Under the pieces are notes generated by a model. The model had not been told where the DNA came from. It worked only from the letters and a program-made list of their open reading frames with translations, and ran no database searches. DNA of 64,000 nt from Planctomycetota bacterium (lineage in GTDB: Bacteria; Planctomycetota; UBA1135; GCA-002686595): the NCBI GenBank assembly GCA_029259605.1, contig JAJDEV010000115.1:1-64000 (forward strand). The letters are read 5' to 3'. Both the position numbers and the translations under genes were made by a program. The number at the start of each line of letters is the position of its first letter. Position 1 is the stretch's first letter. Shown here piece by piece: positions 52,291 through 62,301 of this stretch.

Positions 52291-55200
52291 TCACGCGACA
52301 GCTGCTGCGAACGACGCAAACAGGTCCCCCGAAAGCGCGTGCTCCAACCGCCAAGTCACCGCCATCGGCCGCTCCCCCCGATGCTCCACATACGTCGCCG
52401 GCCCAAGGAACCAGAACGCCCGCTCATCCGTCCGCAACCGCGCGAACAGCATCACACTGCTCCCCATCGCCACGTGCTTCTGATACCGCACCCCCGTCTC
52501 CGAATCCGCACGCGTTGCCGACTGGCTCTCCCAGTGGATCAGCTCGCGGCTGATCGCGTAGTCGCGGTAGCGCGTCGTCGGTGAGAACTGGCCGCTCGTC
52601 TTGTCGAGCGTGAAGGCGAACAGGTCCGCCGCGGCTTCCTCCGCCCAGTACACACCCGATTGCCACGGCGCGACCTTGGCGCCGCTGCCGACGCCGAAGC
52701 CGGCCAGGATCTCGAGGCGCGTGTAGCGACCGTGGACTTGGAGCGGGACGCCCGGTTGCTCGGCGAGCGCGGTGTGGACGTGGTCGGTTCGAGTGGCGAG
52801 CACGTCGAGGAGGTCGAGCAGCTCGGCTCGGACTTGGGGGTGCTGCCAGATCAAGCGCGCGCCGTCAGCGAGCGTCGTGTCCTTGCTGACCGCTTTGTTG
52901 GTGACCGATGCGACCAGCATGCGGAGGAGGCGCCGATCGTGCTCGGACATCGCGCTCGGGTCGGGCGCCTCGCGTTCGCGCAGGAACGCTCGGAACGCGT
53001 CGATGCGCACCTCGTCGTCGACGTGCAGCAAGCGACCGCACGCGCGCCGCAGCTGATCTTCGTGGGAACCCGCTGCCGCCACCGAGAGCCCCGCCTCCTC
53101 GCGCAGCTTCGTCCAACCGCGGTTGCCCTTGTAGACGTCCTCGAGCTCGAGGTCGCTCGCTCCCAAGAACGCGGCCAAGCTCACATCGCCGCCGTCCGCG
53201 CTCTGCGCGATGAGCCGCAGCTCCTCCGCCTTCGCCGCCCAACGACTCGGCACGGCGTCGCGGATGTTGTCGAGCACGATCTTGCTGGCGACCGGATCGA
53301 GCTCCATGTGGCAACCCGCCGGCAGGAACGGGAAGCCGCCTTCGATCTGATCGATCAACTCGTTGCGGCTGCCGCCGAGCAAGGCGCGCATGCGGCGGTC
53401 GAAGCGGAACTCCTTGCGGTGGTGGCCGACGAAGTCGAGCACGGTGCACGCGGTCTTGCCCTTGCTGCGCCGGAGTCCGCGGCCGAGCTGTTGCAGGAAG
53501 AGCGTCGCGCTGTCGGTCGGTCGCAGGAGGAGGAGCGTGTCGACGGTCGGGACGTCGATGCCTTCGTTGAAGAGGTCGACGGAGAAGACGACTTGGATCG
53601 TGCGATCGGCCAGGTCGCGTAGCGCGGCGCGGCGCTCGTCGGCCGGGCTGTCGCCCCACACCGCAACCGCGGCGACGCCCGCCTCTTGGAAGACGCGCGC
53701 CATGAAGCGGGCGTGGTCGACGCTCACGCAGAAGCCGAGGACGCGCATGCGCCCCGCGGCCTCGGCGTGGTCGATCAGGTGCTTGAGCACGAGCCGCGCC
53801 CAACTGTCGTTCGCGGTCAGCACGTTGGACAAGCCCTCGGTGTCGTACCCGCGCCCGCGTTTCCACGGCACCTCGCGCAGGTCCACGCCATCGTGGATGC
53901 CGTAATAGAGGAAGGGAGCGAGCCTCTGCTGATGGATCGCGTCCCACAGGCGCAGCTCGGCGGCGATGCGGTCGTCGAACCAGCCGAGGATGGGCAGGCC
54001 GTCGCTGCGCTCGGGTGTGGCGGTGAGGCCGAGCAGCTCGCACGGCTGCACGTGGTCGAGGAGCGCGCGGTAGGAAGGCGCGGCGGCGTGGTGGAACTCG
54101 TCGACGATGACGACGTCGAAGTGATCGGCGGGCAGGTCGGCCAGGTTCGCGGCGTTGAGGCTCTGGATCGAGGCGAAGACGTGCTCGAAGCGCGTGGGCT
54201 TGTGGCCGTCGACCCACAGCTCGCCGAAGGCGTGGTCGCGGATCGCGTGGCGGAAGGTCGCGCAGCTCTGCGACAGGATCTCCTTGCGATGCGCGACGAA
54301 CAGGAGCCGCGCGCGGGGCAGCCGATCGCGCAGGCGCAAGTAGTCGAGCGCGGCCATGACCGTCTTGCCCGTGCCGGTGGCGGAGACGAGCAGGTTGCGG
54401 TGGTGTCCCTGCGAGCGCGAGAGCTCGATCTGTTCGAGCAGGCGCTCCTGGAACGGCTCGGCGCGCAGCTCGACCGGGCTGAGGTAGATCTGCGGCCCGC
54501 CGTCGTCGGTGCGCTTCGTGTTCTCGAGGAACTCCTCGGCGTCGTAGGGCACGAAGTCGCCGCCGTTCCAATAGCTCTCGAACACGGCCGCGACCTTCTC
54601 GATGACGTCGGGGTTGCGCGCGCCGGAGACACGGACGTTCCACTCGAGCCCGGTGACCTGGGCCGAGTGCGTGAGGTTCGACGAGCCGATGTACGCGGTC
54701 GAGAAGCCAGAGTCGCGGTGGAAGAGCCACGCCTTCGCGTGCAGGCGAGTGAGGCTCGTGTCGTAGGACACGCGGACGTCGGCACCCGCTGAGATCAATT
54801 CGTCGAGCGCGGCGGCTTCGGTCGAACCGGTGTACGTCGTGGTCAGGACGCGGACCGGGCGGCCGGCACCGCAATGCTTGCGGAGCGCTTTGCGCAAGGG
54901 ACCGATGCCGGTGCGTCGAATGAACGCCATGACGACGTCGATGCGATCCGCCGACTCGACTTCGGTGCGAATCTGGTGCCCGACACGGGGTTCGCCGGGG
55001 GAGTTCGTGAGGAGCGTGGTGTCTAGGAGGGGGATGTCAGGCGCCTTGATCGCTTCGGCTTCACCCTTGGGGTTGCGCGCTGCGACCGCCTGAAGCACCT
55101 CGGCCGACTCCCTCGGCGCTTCGTCGCCCGCGTTGGCGTTGGGAAGCGCCGCGTCGATCTGCTGAATCAAGTCACGCGCGAGCTCGATCCCCAGGGCGAC

Positions 55201-55392
55201 TCGCTGCTTGTCGTCCACCGACGCCAAACTCCGTCGCAGCTCCCGGCCGATGTGCAGCGCAATACGGTCCGCGGCCTCCGCCGAGCGGAGGGGGGTGCGG
55301 AGCGCAACGAGGTGTCGCGCGAGGTCTCGAAGCTCCGACTCGAGCGCTTCGGTGATCAGAACCTCGTGCAATCCGCGCTGCGGGGTCGACAT
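52291..55392 (-). CDS. PLD-DEAD/DEAH-DUF3427 helicase, complete copy
   Basis: The 1033-aa protein combines a PLD-like domain (about 130-280; HAKAWLF and GSSNLTHSA) with a superfamily-2 helicase (Walker A ATGTGKTVMAALDYLR near 345; VIVDEFHHAAAPS near 425; LLGLTATPERSDG; motif VI LQQLGRGLRRSKGK near 645) and a C-terminal DUF3427 domain (about 760-1033). This architecture is a recognised stand-alone defence-associated helicase that may degrade foreign DNA with the PLD domain. The ATG at 55392 begins MSTPQRGLHEVL. Its last 532 bases are duplicated at 49456 and its last ~107 at 45254. Confidence 0.92.
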   Translation of the reverse strand: MSTPQRGLHEVLITEALESELRDLARHLVALRTPLRSAEAADRIALHIGRELRRSLASVDDKQRVALGIELARDLIQQIDAALPNANAGDEAPRESAEVLQAVAARNPKGEAEAIKAPDIPLLDTTLLTNSPGEPRVGHQIRTEVESADRIDVVMAFIRRTGIGPLRKALRKHCGAGRPVRVLTTTYTGSTEAAALDELISAGADVRVSYDTSLTRLHAKAWLFHRDSGFSTAYIGSSNLTHSAQVTGLEWNVRVSGARNPDVIEKVAAVFESYWNGGDFVPYDAEEFLENTKRTDDGGPQIYLSPVELRAEPFQERLLEQIELSRSQGHHRNLLVSATGTGKTVMAALDYLRLRDRLPRARLLFVAHRKEILSQSCATFRHAIRDHAFGELWVDGHKPTRFEHVFASIQSLNAANLADLPADHFDVVIVDEFHHAAAPSYRALLDHVQPCELLGLTATPERSDGLPILGWFDDRIAAELRLWDAIHQQRLAPFLYYGIHDGVDLREVPWKRGRGYDTEGLSNVLTANDSWARLVLKHLIDHAEAAGRMRVLGFCVSVDHARFMARVFQEAGVAAVAVWGDSPADERRAALRDLADRTIQVVFSVDLFNEGIDVPTVDTLLLLRPTDSATLFLQQLGRGLRRSKGKTACTVLDFVGHHRKEFRFDRRMRALLGGSRNELIDQIEGGFPFLPAGCHMELDPVASKIVLDNIRDAVPSRWAAKAEELRLIAQSADGGDVSLAAFLGASDLELEDVYKGNRGWTKLREEAGLSVAAAGSHEDQLRRACGRLLHVDDEVRIDAFRAFLREREAPDPSAMSEHDRRLLRMLVASVTNKAVSKDTTLADGARLIWQHPQVRAELLDLLDVLATRTDHVHTALAEQPGVPLQVHGRYTRLEILAGFGVGSGAKVAPWQSGVYWAEEAAADLFAFTLDKTSGQFSPTTRYRDYAISRELIHWESQSATRADSETGVRYQKHVAMGSSVMLFARLRTDERAFWFLGPATYVEHRGERPMAVTWRLEHALSGDLFASFAAAVA

Positions 55393-55545
55393 CCGCGGAG
55401 TCTAGGGAATCGGAAGCCCGCGCTCGCGCGAGCTCACCGACAAACTAGGGCCGTTTCTGAAGCGCCTGGCGAGCCCGCTCGCGACGCGCGCCCATCTGGG
55501 ACGCGGAAGATCTTCCGAGAAGGAGCGCTTCAACACCCTCGCGGT

Positions 55546-56481
55546 TCAGTTGTCCTCGAACAGGCCGCCCGCGACCCAGTCGTCGAGCCCTTGCGCCGTG
55601 CGCGAAACACCACCGGCGACAACGGACCCGACGCCGCTGGCCGTGCAGAAGGCTCCCGCCGAGACGGTCGACTGCACACCGATTGCCATGTTGCTTCCAC
55701 CGCCGTGCACCGAGGACTCCGGTTGGCTCGCGAGATTCTGCTGGCCAGCCGTGATCGAGGAGTGCGAGCCGCTCGCCGTATTCGTGCGGCCACCGCTGAT
55801 GCACGCACGCGTTCCGCTTGCGTGGTTGCCCGAGCCGCCCAGCACGGACGACTCTTCCCCGCCGGCAACGTTCAACATGCCACCCGAGACAGCGGAACGA
55901 AGTCCGACTGCCTGATTCAGTTGGCCTCCCGAGATCGTGGACTGCTGTCCGGAGGCGATTCCTGCGTTCCCGCCGCTGATCGTGGAGAGGTAGCCACTTG
56001 CCGTTCCACTCGATCCACCGCTGATGGTCGCGAGCGGAGCCAGAATCTGATTGTCGCGACCGACGACGAGGCCCCCATAGCTCGACGCGTTCTGATGGTA
56101 GCCGCAGATGAGGTTGTGAGATCCCGTGCGGTCGTCGCCTCCAACGTGCCCGAGTTCGTTGTATCCGATGATCAGGTTTCCGAGGCCGTTGGTTGCGCCG
56201 GACGCGATGCTTGTCGGATCCATCGGGTTTCCGTTCGTCGCGCCGAGACCGTTCACGATCTGCACGTTCAGTTGGCTGATGCGAAGCGTCTTGACCGTGC
56301 CGCCAACTCCATCAGGAAGGTGCTCGATACTCATGTGGCTCAAGATCGCCGCTTGCTCCGCCGTGAGACCGAGCTGCTGCTGCTGACGCTTCGATGAGAG
56401 TTGCGCGAAGCTAACGAGGCCGAGAACGATCGCGAGCGCGCCGGCGCCTGCAATGGCTGACTTGGGGTCGATCGTGGACAT
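55546..56481 (-). CDS. YadA-head-like repeat protein with N-terminal membrane anchor
   Basis: The 311-aa protein has a hydrophobic N-terminal helix (residues 9-28, AIAGAGALAIVLGLVSFAQL), then about ten short repeats near the pattern S-S/T-I/V-S-G-G-x-x-N-x-A-S-G (13-23 residues). These are the left-handed beta-roll units of trimeric autotransporter heads (YadA/Hia type). The beta-barrel anchor that autotransporters need is absent, so it is not a classical adhesin. The context among defence genes may be accidental. Bases 55393-55545 upstream of the helicase start show nothing recognisable. Confidence 0.65.
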   Translation of the reverse strand: MSTIDPKSAIAGAGALAIVLGLVSFAQLSSKRQQQQLGLTAEQAAILSHMSIEHLPDGVGGTVKTLRISQLNVQIVNGLGATNGNPMDPTSIASGATNGLGNLIIGYNELGHVGGDDRTGSHNLICGYHQNASSYGGLVVGRDNQILAPLATISGGSSGTASGYLSTISGGNAGIASGQQSTISGGQLNQAVGLRSAVSGGMLNVAGGEESSVLGGSGNHASGTRACISGGRTNTASGSHSSITAGQQNLASQPESSVHGGGSNMAIGVQSTVSAGAFCTASGVGSVVAGGVSRTAQGLDDWVAGGLFEDN

Positions 56482-56611
56482 GAAGAAGACTCGTCTGTGG
56501 TTGCGGGCGATGATCGAGAGCCTTGACTACCACTTCGGGAATCGAGGCTCAAACCGCGCTGCCGTGTTCTTAAGCACCGACGAACGGCTGGACGTAAGCC
56601 GCGGTGGCTAG

Positions 56612-58237
56612 CTAGTTGCCTCTTGGAGGCACCTGCAGGCCCTTCGGCTTGCAAAGACCCGCAAGCGCACGCTCAAGATTCGTGCGCTCTTCGCCAGGGC
56701 TCAGAGGAATGATCCCTACTCCGTCGCAGTGGGTTGGCAGGCTCGCCGCCGTCGTCGACTCGCCGGTGCTTTCGTCGAAGAACCGAAAGGCCTCACCGGG
56801 ATAGAGCACCCACGAGGTCCGTACGGTCGGAAGCGCGTCGCGGTACGTGTGCATCTTGTGCAGGTCGGCGACCTTGAAGGTCGACCCGGTCTGCTTGCGT
56901 TCGTCGTCGAAGAGGTTCTCGGCGCCCTTGCGCAGCCGGAACTTCGCGTCGAGGACGTGCAGTCCGGCGCTTGCTCCGAACGGGACCGTCAGGACGACGT
57001 CGGGACGCAGCGGGATGGAGTACGACTGCCGCGGCTGCGATTTGGAGCGCGAGAACGAGAGGTTGTAATGAACAGCCGTGCCGTTTGCCCACGTCACGAC
57101 CGCGCCATGTGGCAAGTGTGACTGCCATTCGGTGGCGTCGATCAGCGCGGCCTCGGTCGGACTGTCTCCCACCACGTTCCGCACGGCCTCAACGACCTGG
57201 ACGTAGCACCACGACTCGTAGAGCGTCGCGATGTTCTTGATCTCGAGGAGTTCCCGCGCTTGTTCGCGCGACAGCGGCAGTCGGGTGGACAGGCGCAGGC
57301 GAACGAAGTGGTGCAGAACGTCGCGGTAGCCGCGACGGCGTTGGAGCACCGTCGACTCGGAAGGAAAGCGACGCATGGGGCCCACGTCGCTCCACATGCC
57401 ATGGCTCAGAATCGGACGGAGTCTGCGTTCGAGCTCGTCGCACTGCGCGCCGATCCGGCGGGCGAAGCGTTTCGATCCCTTCCTCGCTGCGCGGGCGCGT
57501 ACGTCTTCGACGATCCCTACCGCCAGGTCGAGGAACGACTTCACGAAGCGATTCTCGGGGACGTCGAAGGTCGGGTGCGTGATGGTCTCGTCGATCTCGC
57601 GTGGAAGGCGACCGTTCAAAAGCGTCGCGAGGGGTGAGGCATGCCCCGCGGGTGCGCGATCGAGGTGCCCCGTCACGGCGCGCAGCGCACTCGACGGCTC
57701 GACATGACCGGCGAGTGCGAGGGGGACTCGACGCTGGCGGCGCACGAGCCGACGGTGCGGGTCGGACAAGACGCTTCGCAGCGCGGGAAGCAGCGGGTGC
57801 GCTGTCCGTGCGCGGCCGGTGAGGGCGTGGCGAAGGTAGACGAACGCGTGATAGAGCACGTCTTCGCGGCGTGCGAGGCTGCGATCGTACGGCAGGCTTC
57901 CCGCTTCGCCGGCGGTGAACGGCAGGGACGCCGAGACACGGACGATGTCCTCGAGCATCGTGTCGAAGTCGGTCTCGCTCCACTTGCCGGTTGTGACTTC
58001 CAAGCGGCCGAGGCCGGGGACGTCGAAGTGTCCTACGGCGTTGCCGAACTCGAGCAACAGGGCGGGGCCGACGCGCGACGTACAGGATCCAGGGAGCGCA
58101 ACTTGAGCCGCATCGACAGCGTCAGGCGGGCCGGTAACGACCCACGCGCGTTCGGCGTTCAATCGCCAGCCGTTCTCGGTCGCCTCGGGCGAGTCGCCGG
58201 ACTTCTGATCGAGAAGGGTGAGTTGCGCTTGCTGCAC
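56612..58237 (-). CDS. DUF2357 / PD-(D/E)XK nuclease, McrC-like partner
   Basis: The 541-aa protein has a DUF2357 region in the N-terminal two thirds, including NRFVKSFLDLAVGIVEDV. A PD-(D/E)XK nuclease follows near residues 400-450: RPDVVLTVPFG, then LHVLDAKFRLRKGAENL, giving the D ... D-x-K catalytic pattern. It should cut DNA under control of the McrB-like ATPase next door, like McrC. I place the start at GTG 58237, one base after the ATPase stop; the open frame extends upstream but reads non-coding there. The pair forms one translationally coupled operon on the minus strand. Confidence 0.85.
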   Translation of the reverse strand: MQQAQLTLLDQKSGDSPEATENGWRLNAERAWVVTGPPDAVDAAQVALPGSCTSRVGPALLLEFGNAVGHFDVPGLGRLEVTTGKWSETDFDTMLEDIVRVSASLPFTAGEAGSLPYDRSLARREDVLYHAFVYLRHALTGRARTAHPLLPALRSVLSDPHRRLVRRQRRVPLALAGHVEPSSALRAVTGHLDRAPAGHASPLATLLNGRLPREIDETITHPTFDVPENRFVKSFLDLAVGIVEDVRARAARKGSKRFARRIGAQCDELERRLRPILSHGMWSDVGPMRRFPSESTVLQRRRGYRDVLHHFVRLRLSTRLPLSREQARELLEIKNIATLYESWCYVQVVEAVRNVVGDSPTEAALIDATEWQSHLPHGAVVTWANGTAVHYNLSFSRSKSQPRQSYSIPLRPDVVLTVPFGASAGLHVLDAKFRLRKGAENLFDDERKQTGSTFKVADLHKMHTYRDALPTVRTSWVLYPGEAFRFFDESTGESTTAASLPTHCDGVGIIPLSPGEERTNLERALAGLCKPKGLQVPPRGN

Positions 58238-58238
58238 G

Positions 58239-61200
58239 CTACTCGATGAACGAGGTGAAGCCTTGCTGGTGCAGGCGGCGAAGCATGCGCTCGAGCTTTC
58301 GCTTCGAGCGGGGGAGCAATGGATCGACGGCGCTCGCTGTGTCGGAATCGTCGGAGTCCGCGCTCGACGCTGTCGCGCTCTTCTTCGGACTCGCCCCGGT
58401 GATGCAGAAGTCGCGCAGGTCCGCGAGAACGATCTCGAGCTCCTGTTGCGTTCCATGCAGCTTGACGAGCACCTTGGAGAGGATTGCGACGTCGAGCGCG
58501 GTCCAGAGGGTCTTTGATTCTCCGCTCGCCTGCTCGTTCGCCAGATTGACGAAGCGCGCGATCTCGCTGGCAACGCGGTAACCGAAGTGGCGGTGCTCGC
58601 GCTCGAGGAGCTTGTTCAGGTCTTCGATCGTGTTGGACAGCTTCCCCGCCTCGAGCCTTCGCATCGCCTGCCAGTCTGCTGCACTCGGTTTCCGCGCGCC
58701 CAGCAACGCGCCGTTGAACTGCTCCAACGCAAGAGGGCTCTGTACCTCGTCCACATCGCCCACGTCTTCGAGCGGGCGGAACGTCGTCAAGTCGACCTCG
58801 TTGAACTCGAGCGTGAACGCGCGATCGAGGACCTTCGGGCTGAACATGTAGGTCGTCTCATCGACGTTGACCGTTCCGGTAACATAGAGGTTGCTCGGAA
58901 TGTCGAGCCGTCGCGGTACAGGGTCGTCGTCGCCGTTCTCCTCTTCGATGCGCGGATCCTCGTGCAGGAGAATGGGCTTGCCCGATTCCGACGCTGAGAG
59001 GAAGTCCGAGAAGTAATGCTCGACCCGGGCAAGGTTCATCTCGTCCAGGATGAGGAAGTACGGCCGGGGCGGTCGTCCTCCACGCTTGGCACGTGCGATT
59101 TCGTCGCGGGCTTCGAGGAGCAGCCGCAACGTCGGCGTCATCACGTAGGTTCCGAGTAGCGGGTTGTGGAAGCCGAGGAGCCCGCGTGCGTCGGTCCAGT
59201 CGGGACGGACGGGGATGATCACGGAGCTGGACGGCGAGGCGTTGCGCGGGTCCTTGGTGGGGAGGTCGATCGAGAGGATTGAGGAGACGCCGTCTTCGTC
59301 TTCCTCGACGTTGAGCAGGAACGTGTCACCCTCGGTGAGGTTGTCGTCGAACCAGCCGCGGACATCACCGCTCAAGAGAACCCAGCATCGGTCGGTGTCC
59401 GGCTTGCGATACACCGACTGCGTGATCGGATCTGCGCCGGGCACACGCACTTGCAAGGGGACGTTCGTGATCGCGTCCAGCAGTTCGGGATGCTGCTCGA
59501 CGAACGCTGAGTTCAGGGCGAAGCGGTGGTACTTCACCATGTAGGGAAGCACCTTGCGCGGTGTGCCGGCTTGAAGTGCGGCGATGGGTGGTTCGGTATC
59601 GACCCCTGCTTGGAACGCTCGTGCGACGGCCAGAGCGAGTTGCGTCTTGCCCGTTCCGGAGATTCCGGAGAGGAGCACGAAGCGCTTGGTTTGGAGCGCC
59701 AAGAGGTACGTCGCAACGGTCTCCTCCGGGAACTGCAGTCCGTGATTGTCGAGTTCGGCGAGGATTCCGGCGAAGTCGAGTTGGTTCGATTCCGTCTCGG
59801 GTTCCTGCCACGGGTCCGGAACGGACGCGCCGCCCAGGATCTCTTCGAGGTCCGCCGGCTTGAGGCGAATAAGCGTGCGGCGCCAGCCAGGTCGATCGAC
59901 CGTTCGTTCGGCGACGTCGTCCCACTTGACCAGAAGTCGATGGCGGTGATCCGCCGCGCTCTCATCGAAGAAGTAACCACCGACGACGGTGCCGACACCC
60001 AGCACGCTTGTGGTCCCTCGGTTGGCCACGAGTTTCGCGCCGACGGGAATGCAGCGGAACTTCCAGACTTGGTTCGGACCGCCCTTGTTCCAGTCCGGAT
60101 GGGCCTCGAGTTGCTCGTCGCGGCGAGCGTGGAACTCGGCCTCGTCGCAGTCCGTCAGGTCGCCCAGGTCGTCCCAGCCGATCGTGGCGACTCCCTTCTC
60201 TTTCCACATCTCCCAGTATCTACCACCGGTCTCCGGTGAAATCTTCCAGACCGGCGTCGTCTCGTCGATGACATCGGCGTTCCCACGCCGCATCCGTGCT
60301 TCGTAGGAGAGATCGTGAAAGCTATCGAACCGGTCCGAGGCGACCTTCAGAAGCTCGAAGTACTCGGACCAGTTCGCCGGCTTGGCCGAGATTCCCTGAC
60401 TCTCGAGCAGCGCACGCGTGTTCGCGTCCATCGGTAGAAACTGATGCGGCGAAAGCCAGAACAGGCCCATCGTCAGTTTCCCCATTCCAACGGATCGCGC
60501 CGCCAAGGACCGGTCGAACACGGCGCCATCGATTCCGTCCGGCCCCTTCAAGACCGCTTGTCGCGCGAGCTGCCAGAGTTCGGGAATGGCGTGGGTTTCA
60601 CGGTGCTTTCCTTGGTCGAAGAAACGGGAAGACTGGTTGTTCACGATCGGGATCCCGTAGACGTCCTTCGGGACGTCTGAGTCCAATTCAAACTGGTCGC
60701 GGAGCCGCGCGAACAAGTCGAATCGATGGTCGATTCTGGTTCCCCGATTGAACGTGGCGAAGAAGGTGAATGGATCGATGTCGGAGATCTTCGCGGCCTC
60801 GCCACTCGAGAGGTGCTCCATGAGATCGATCACCTTCACACCTTCCTCTTGGAGCGACGACAGCCAATCGATCAGCTCTTGTTGGCGGTCTTCGTACGTG
60901 AGGATCTTCTCGGCGAGTTCACCGTAGAAATCGATCCACGTGAACATCGGGCCTTCGATCGACGCGGAACCCACGGCGTCGTCGAACCGGGGGTCCGGGA
61001 GGTCCTCTTCCAATTCCTCCCGGAGCAGCTCGACGACTGCCGGCGAATAGCTGCGGTGAAACGCCGTGCGTTGGGAGCGTGCCAAGGCACGGTCCACGAA
61101 CGCGATGTAGCCCTCTCGGAACGAGTCGACGAGCTTCAGGAAATCGGGACCGTCGAGGTAATACCCGGGGAGTCCGACGAGGTCCCTAGAGCGAATCGCT

Positions 61201-61985
61201 CCCTGCTCGAGGCGTTCGATCGTGTCGGCGGAAACGTGTTGCGGGTCGACGTAGACTCGCACGCCCTTCTGGGTCACGTCGAGCGTCATCATCACGCCCA
61301 CGTTCATACGAACGGATCGCTTGAAGAGGCTCACGGACCACGAGCGCGGGCTTGCCGCGTGAGCCTTTCTGATCGTGTCCGCCAGCAGGCGATAGACCGC
61401 GTTGCGCGCTTCGGCGTCGGGAAGTAGGGACTCGATCGTGCTGCGAGCTGCGGCGACATCGCGGCGGCGCGCTTCTCGTCTTGCCGAGGGGCTTTCAGCG
61501 ACAAGGCTTTCGTCGAGCTCACCGCGTCTGTGTCGATCGACGAGAGAACCAAGGATCGTGTTCTCGCTTTCGTCTACTTGGAAGTTGGTCCCCTGGGCGA
61601 ACGAGAGGATCGACAGGTTCTCGAGTCCAGGCTCGATCTTGACTCGGCTCCGATGGAGCGGTGGGGCTATCGAGTCCTCGATCGCTAGGACGACGGACTC
61701 ACTTCCGATCGCTAGCCGCGAGGCGTCGCGAAGAAACGGGCGTTCGTCTTCGGGCAGCTCGCGAACGGCGGGCTCGGTGGTGATCCGGCCCACGCCGACG
61801 ATTCCCCCGTCGCGGCCCGACTCCCACAGATAAACGCGGTCGCCAACCTGGACTTGGTTCCGCGCTTGCTTGGCCGAGAACTGAATCTGGTCCAGAGCGG
61901 CGCATGCACCGCGGATGTCGAAGATCTCGGGGTTCGCCTGGAAGATCCAAGCTCTCGAAGACGCCGTTCCTTGCAGCTCACTCAC
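58239..61985 (-). CDS. EVE-domain McrB-like AAA+ GTPase/ATPase
   Basis: The 1248-aa protein begins with an EVE domain (residues about 10-145: RAWIFQANPEIFDIRG, VYLWESGRDGGIVGVGRI), which binds modified bases. A large helical middle part and a second EVE/PUA-like region (about 590-715, VWKFRCIPVGAKLVANRG) follow. The AAA+ motor has Walker A LLSGISGTGKTQLALAV near 775, Walker B YFLILDEMNLARVEHYFSD near 1010 and sensor YVTGTVNVDETTY near 1060, all characteristic of McrB. Together with the DUF2357 nuclease it should restrict modified foreign DNA. I prefer GTG 61985, which has GAGGGGG 6 bases upstream, over GTG 62003. Confidence 0.9.
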   Translation of the reverse strand: MSELQGTASSRAWIFQANPEIFDIRGACAALDQIQFSAKQARNQVQVGDRVYLWESGRDGGIVGVGRITTEPAVRELPEDERPFLRDASRLAIGSESVVLAIEDSIAPPLHRSRVKIEPGLENLSILSFAQGTNFQVDESENTILGSLVDRHRRGELDESLVAESPSARREARRRDVAAARSTIESLLPDAEARNAVYRLLADTIRKAHAASPRSWSVSLFKRSVRMNVGVMMTLDVTQKGVRVYVDPQHVSADTIERLEQGAIRSRDLVGLPGYYLDGPDFLKLVDSFREGYIAFVDRALARSQRTAFHRSYSPAVVELLREELEEDLPDPRFDDAVGSASIEGPMFTWIDFYGELAEKILTYEDRQQELIDWLSSLQEEGVKVIDLMEHLSSGEAAKISDIDPFTFFATFNRGTRIDHRFDLFARLRDQFELDSDVPKDVYGIPIVNNQSSRFFDQGKHRETHAIPELWQLARQAVLKGPDGIDGAVFDRSLAARSVGMGKLTMGLFWLSPHQFLPMDANTRALLESQGISAKPANWSEYFELLKVASDRFDSFHDLSYEARMRRGNADVIDETTPVWKISPETGGRYWEMWKEKGVATIGWDDLGDLTDCDEAEFHARRDEQLEAHPDWNKGGPNQVWKFRCIPVGAKLVANRGTTSVLGVGTVVGGYFFDESAADHRHRLLVKWDDVAERTVDRPGWRRTLIRLKPADLEEILGGASVPDPWQEPETESNQLDFAGILAELDNHGLQFPEETVATYLLALQTKRFVLLSGISGTGKTQLALAVARAFQAGVDTEPPIAALQAGTPRKVLPYMVKYHRFALNSAFVEQHPELLDAITNVPLQVRVPGADPITQSVYRKPDTDRCWVLLSGDVRGWFDDNLTEGDTFLLNVEEDEDGVSSILSIDLPTKDPRNASPSSSVIIPVRPDWTDARGLLGFHNPLLGTYVMTPTLRLLLEARDEIARAKRGGRPPRPYFLILDEMNLARVEHYFSDFLSASESGKPILLHEDPRIEEENGDDDPVPRRLDIPSNLYVTGTVNVDETTYMFSPKVLDRAFTLEFNEVDLTTFRPLEDVGDVDEVQSPLALEQFNGALLGARKPSAADWQAMRRLEAGKLSNTIEDLNKLLEREHRHFGYRVASEIARFVNLANEQASGESKTLWTALDVAILSKVLVKLHGTQQELEIVLADLRDFCITGASPKKSATASSADSDDSDTASAVDPLLPRSKRKLERMLRRLHQQGFTSFIE

Positions 61986-62301
61986 CGGGACCCCCTCTCT
62001 CACGGATGTACTCGCGCCCTCGCGACGAGGCGCGGAATTCCGGGTTCAGCACGCGTCGTACGATTGCATTGGGTCGAACGGAGCGGGCCCCCGCTTCTGG
62101 ACGTGCATTGTGCTTATTGCACGGCGACCGACCAACCCCGCGCGAAGGTCACGACGGTAGTTCGCCGGGCGCCGGTCCGCGGCGAGGACGTCCCAGAGCT
62201 TTGAATTGTGGCGCGCGGCCGAAGCCCAACCGCCGTCCCTCCACACCCCTCAACCTGGCACGCTCCACACCCCCCACGCTAGACTCCCCACCCGGTACCC
62301 C

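Noticed and set aside
55546-56481. Phage tail fibre
   Set aside because: The repeats resemble phage and autotransporter beta-rolls, but there are no neighbouring phage structural genes and a membrane anchor is present.
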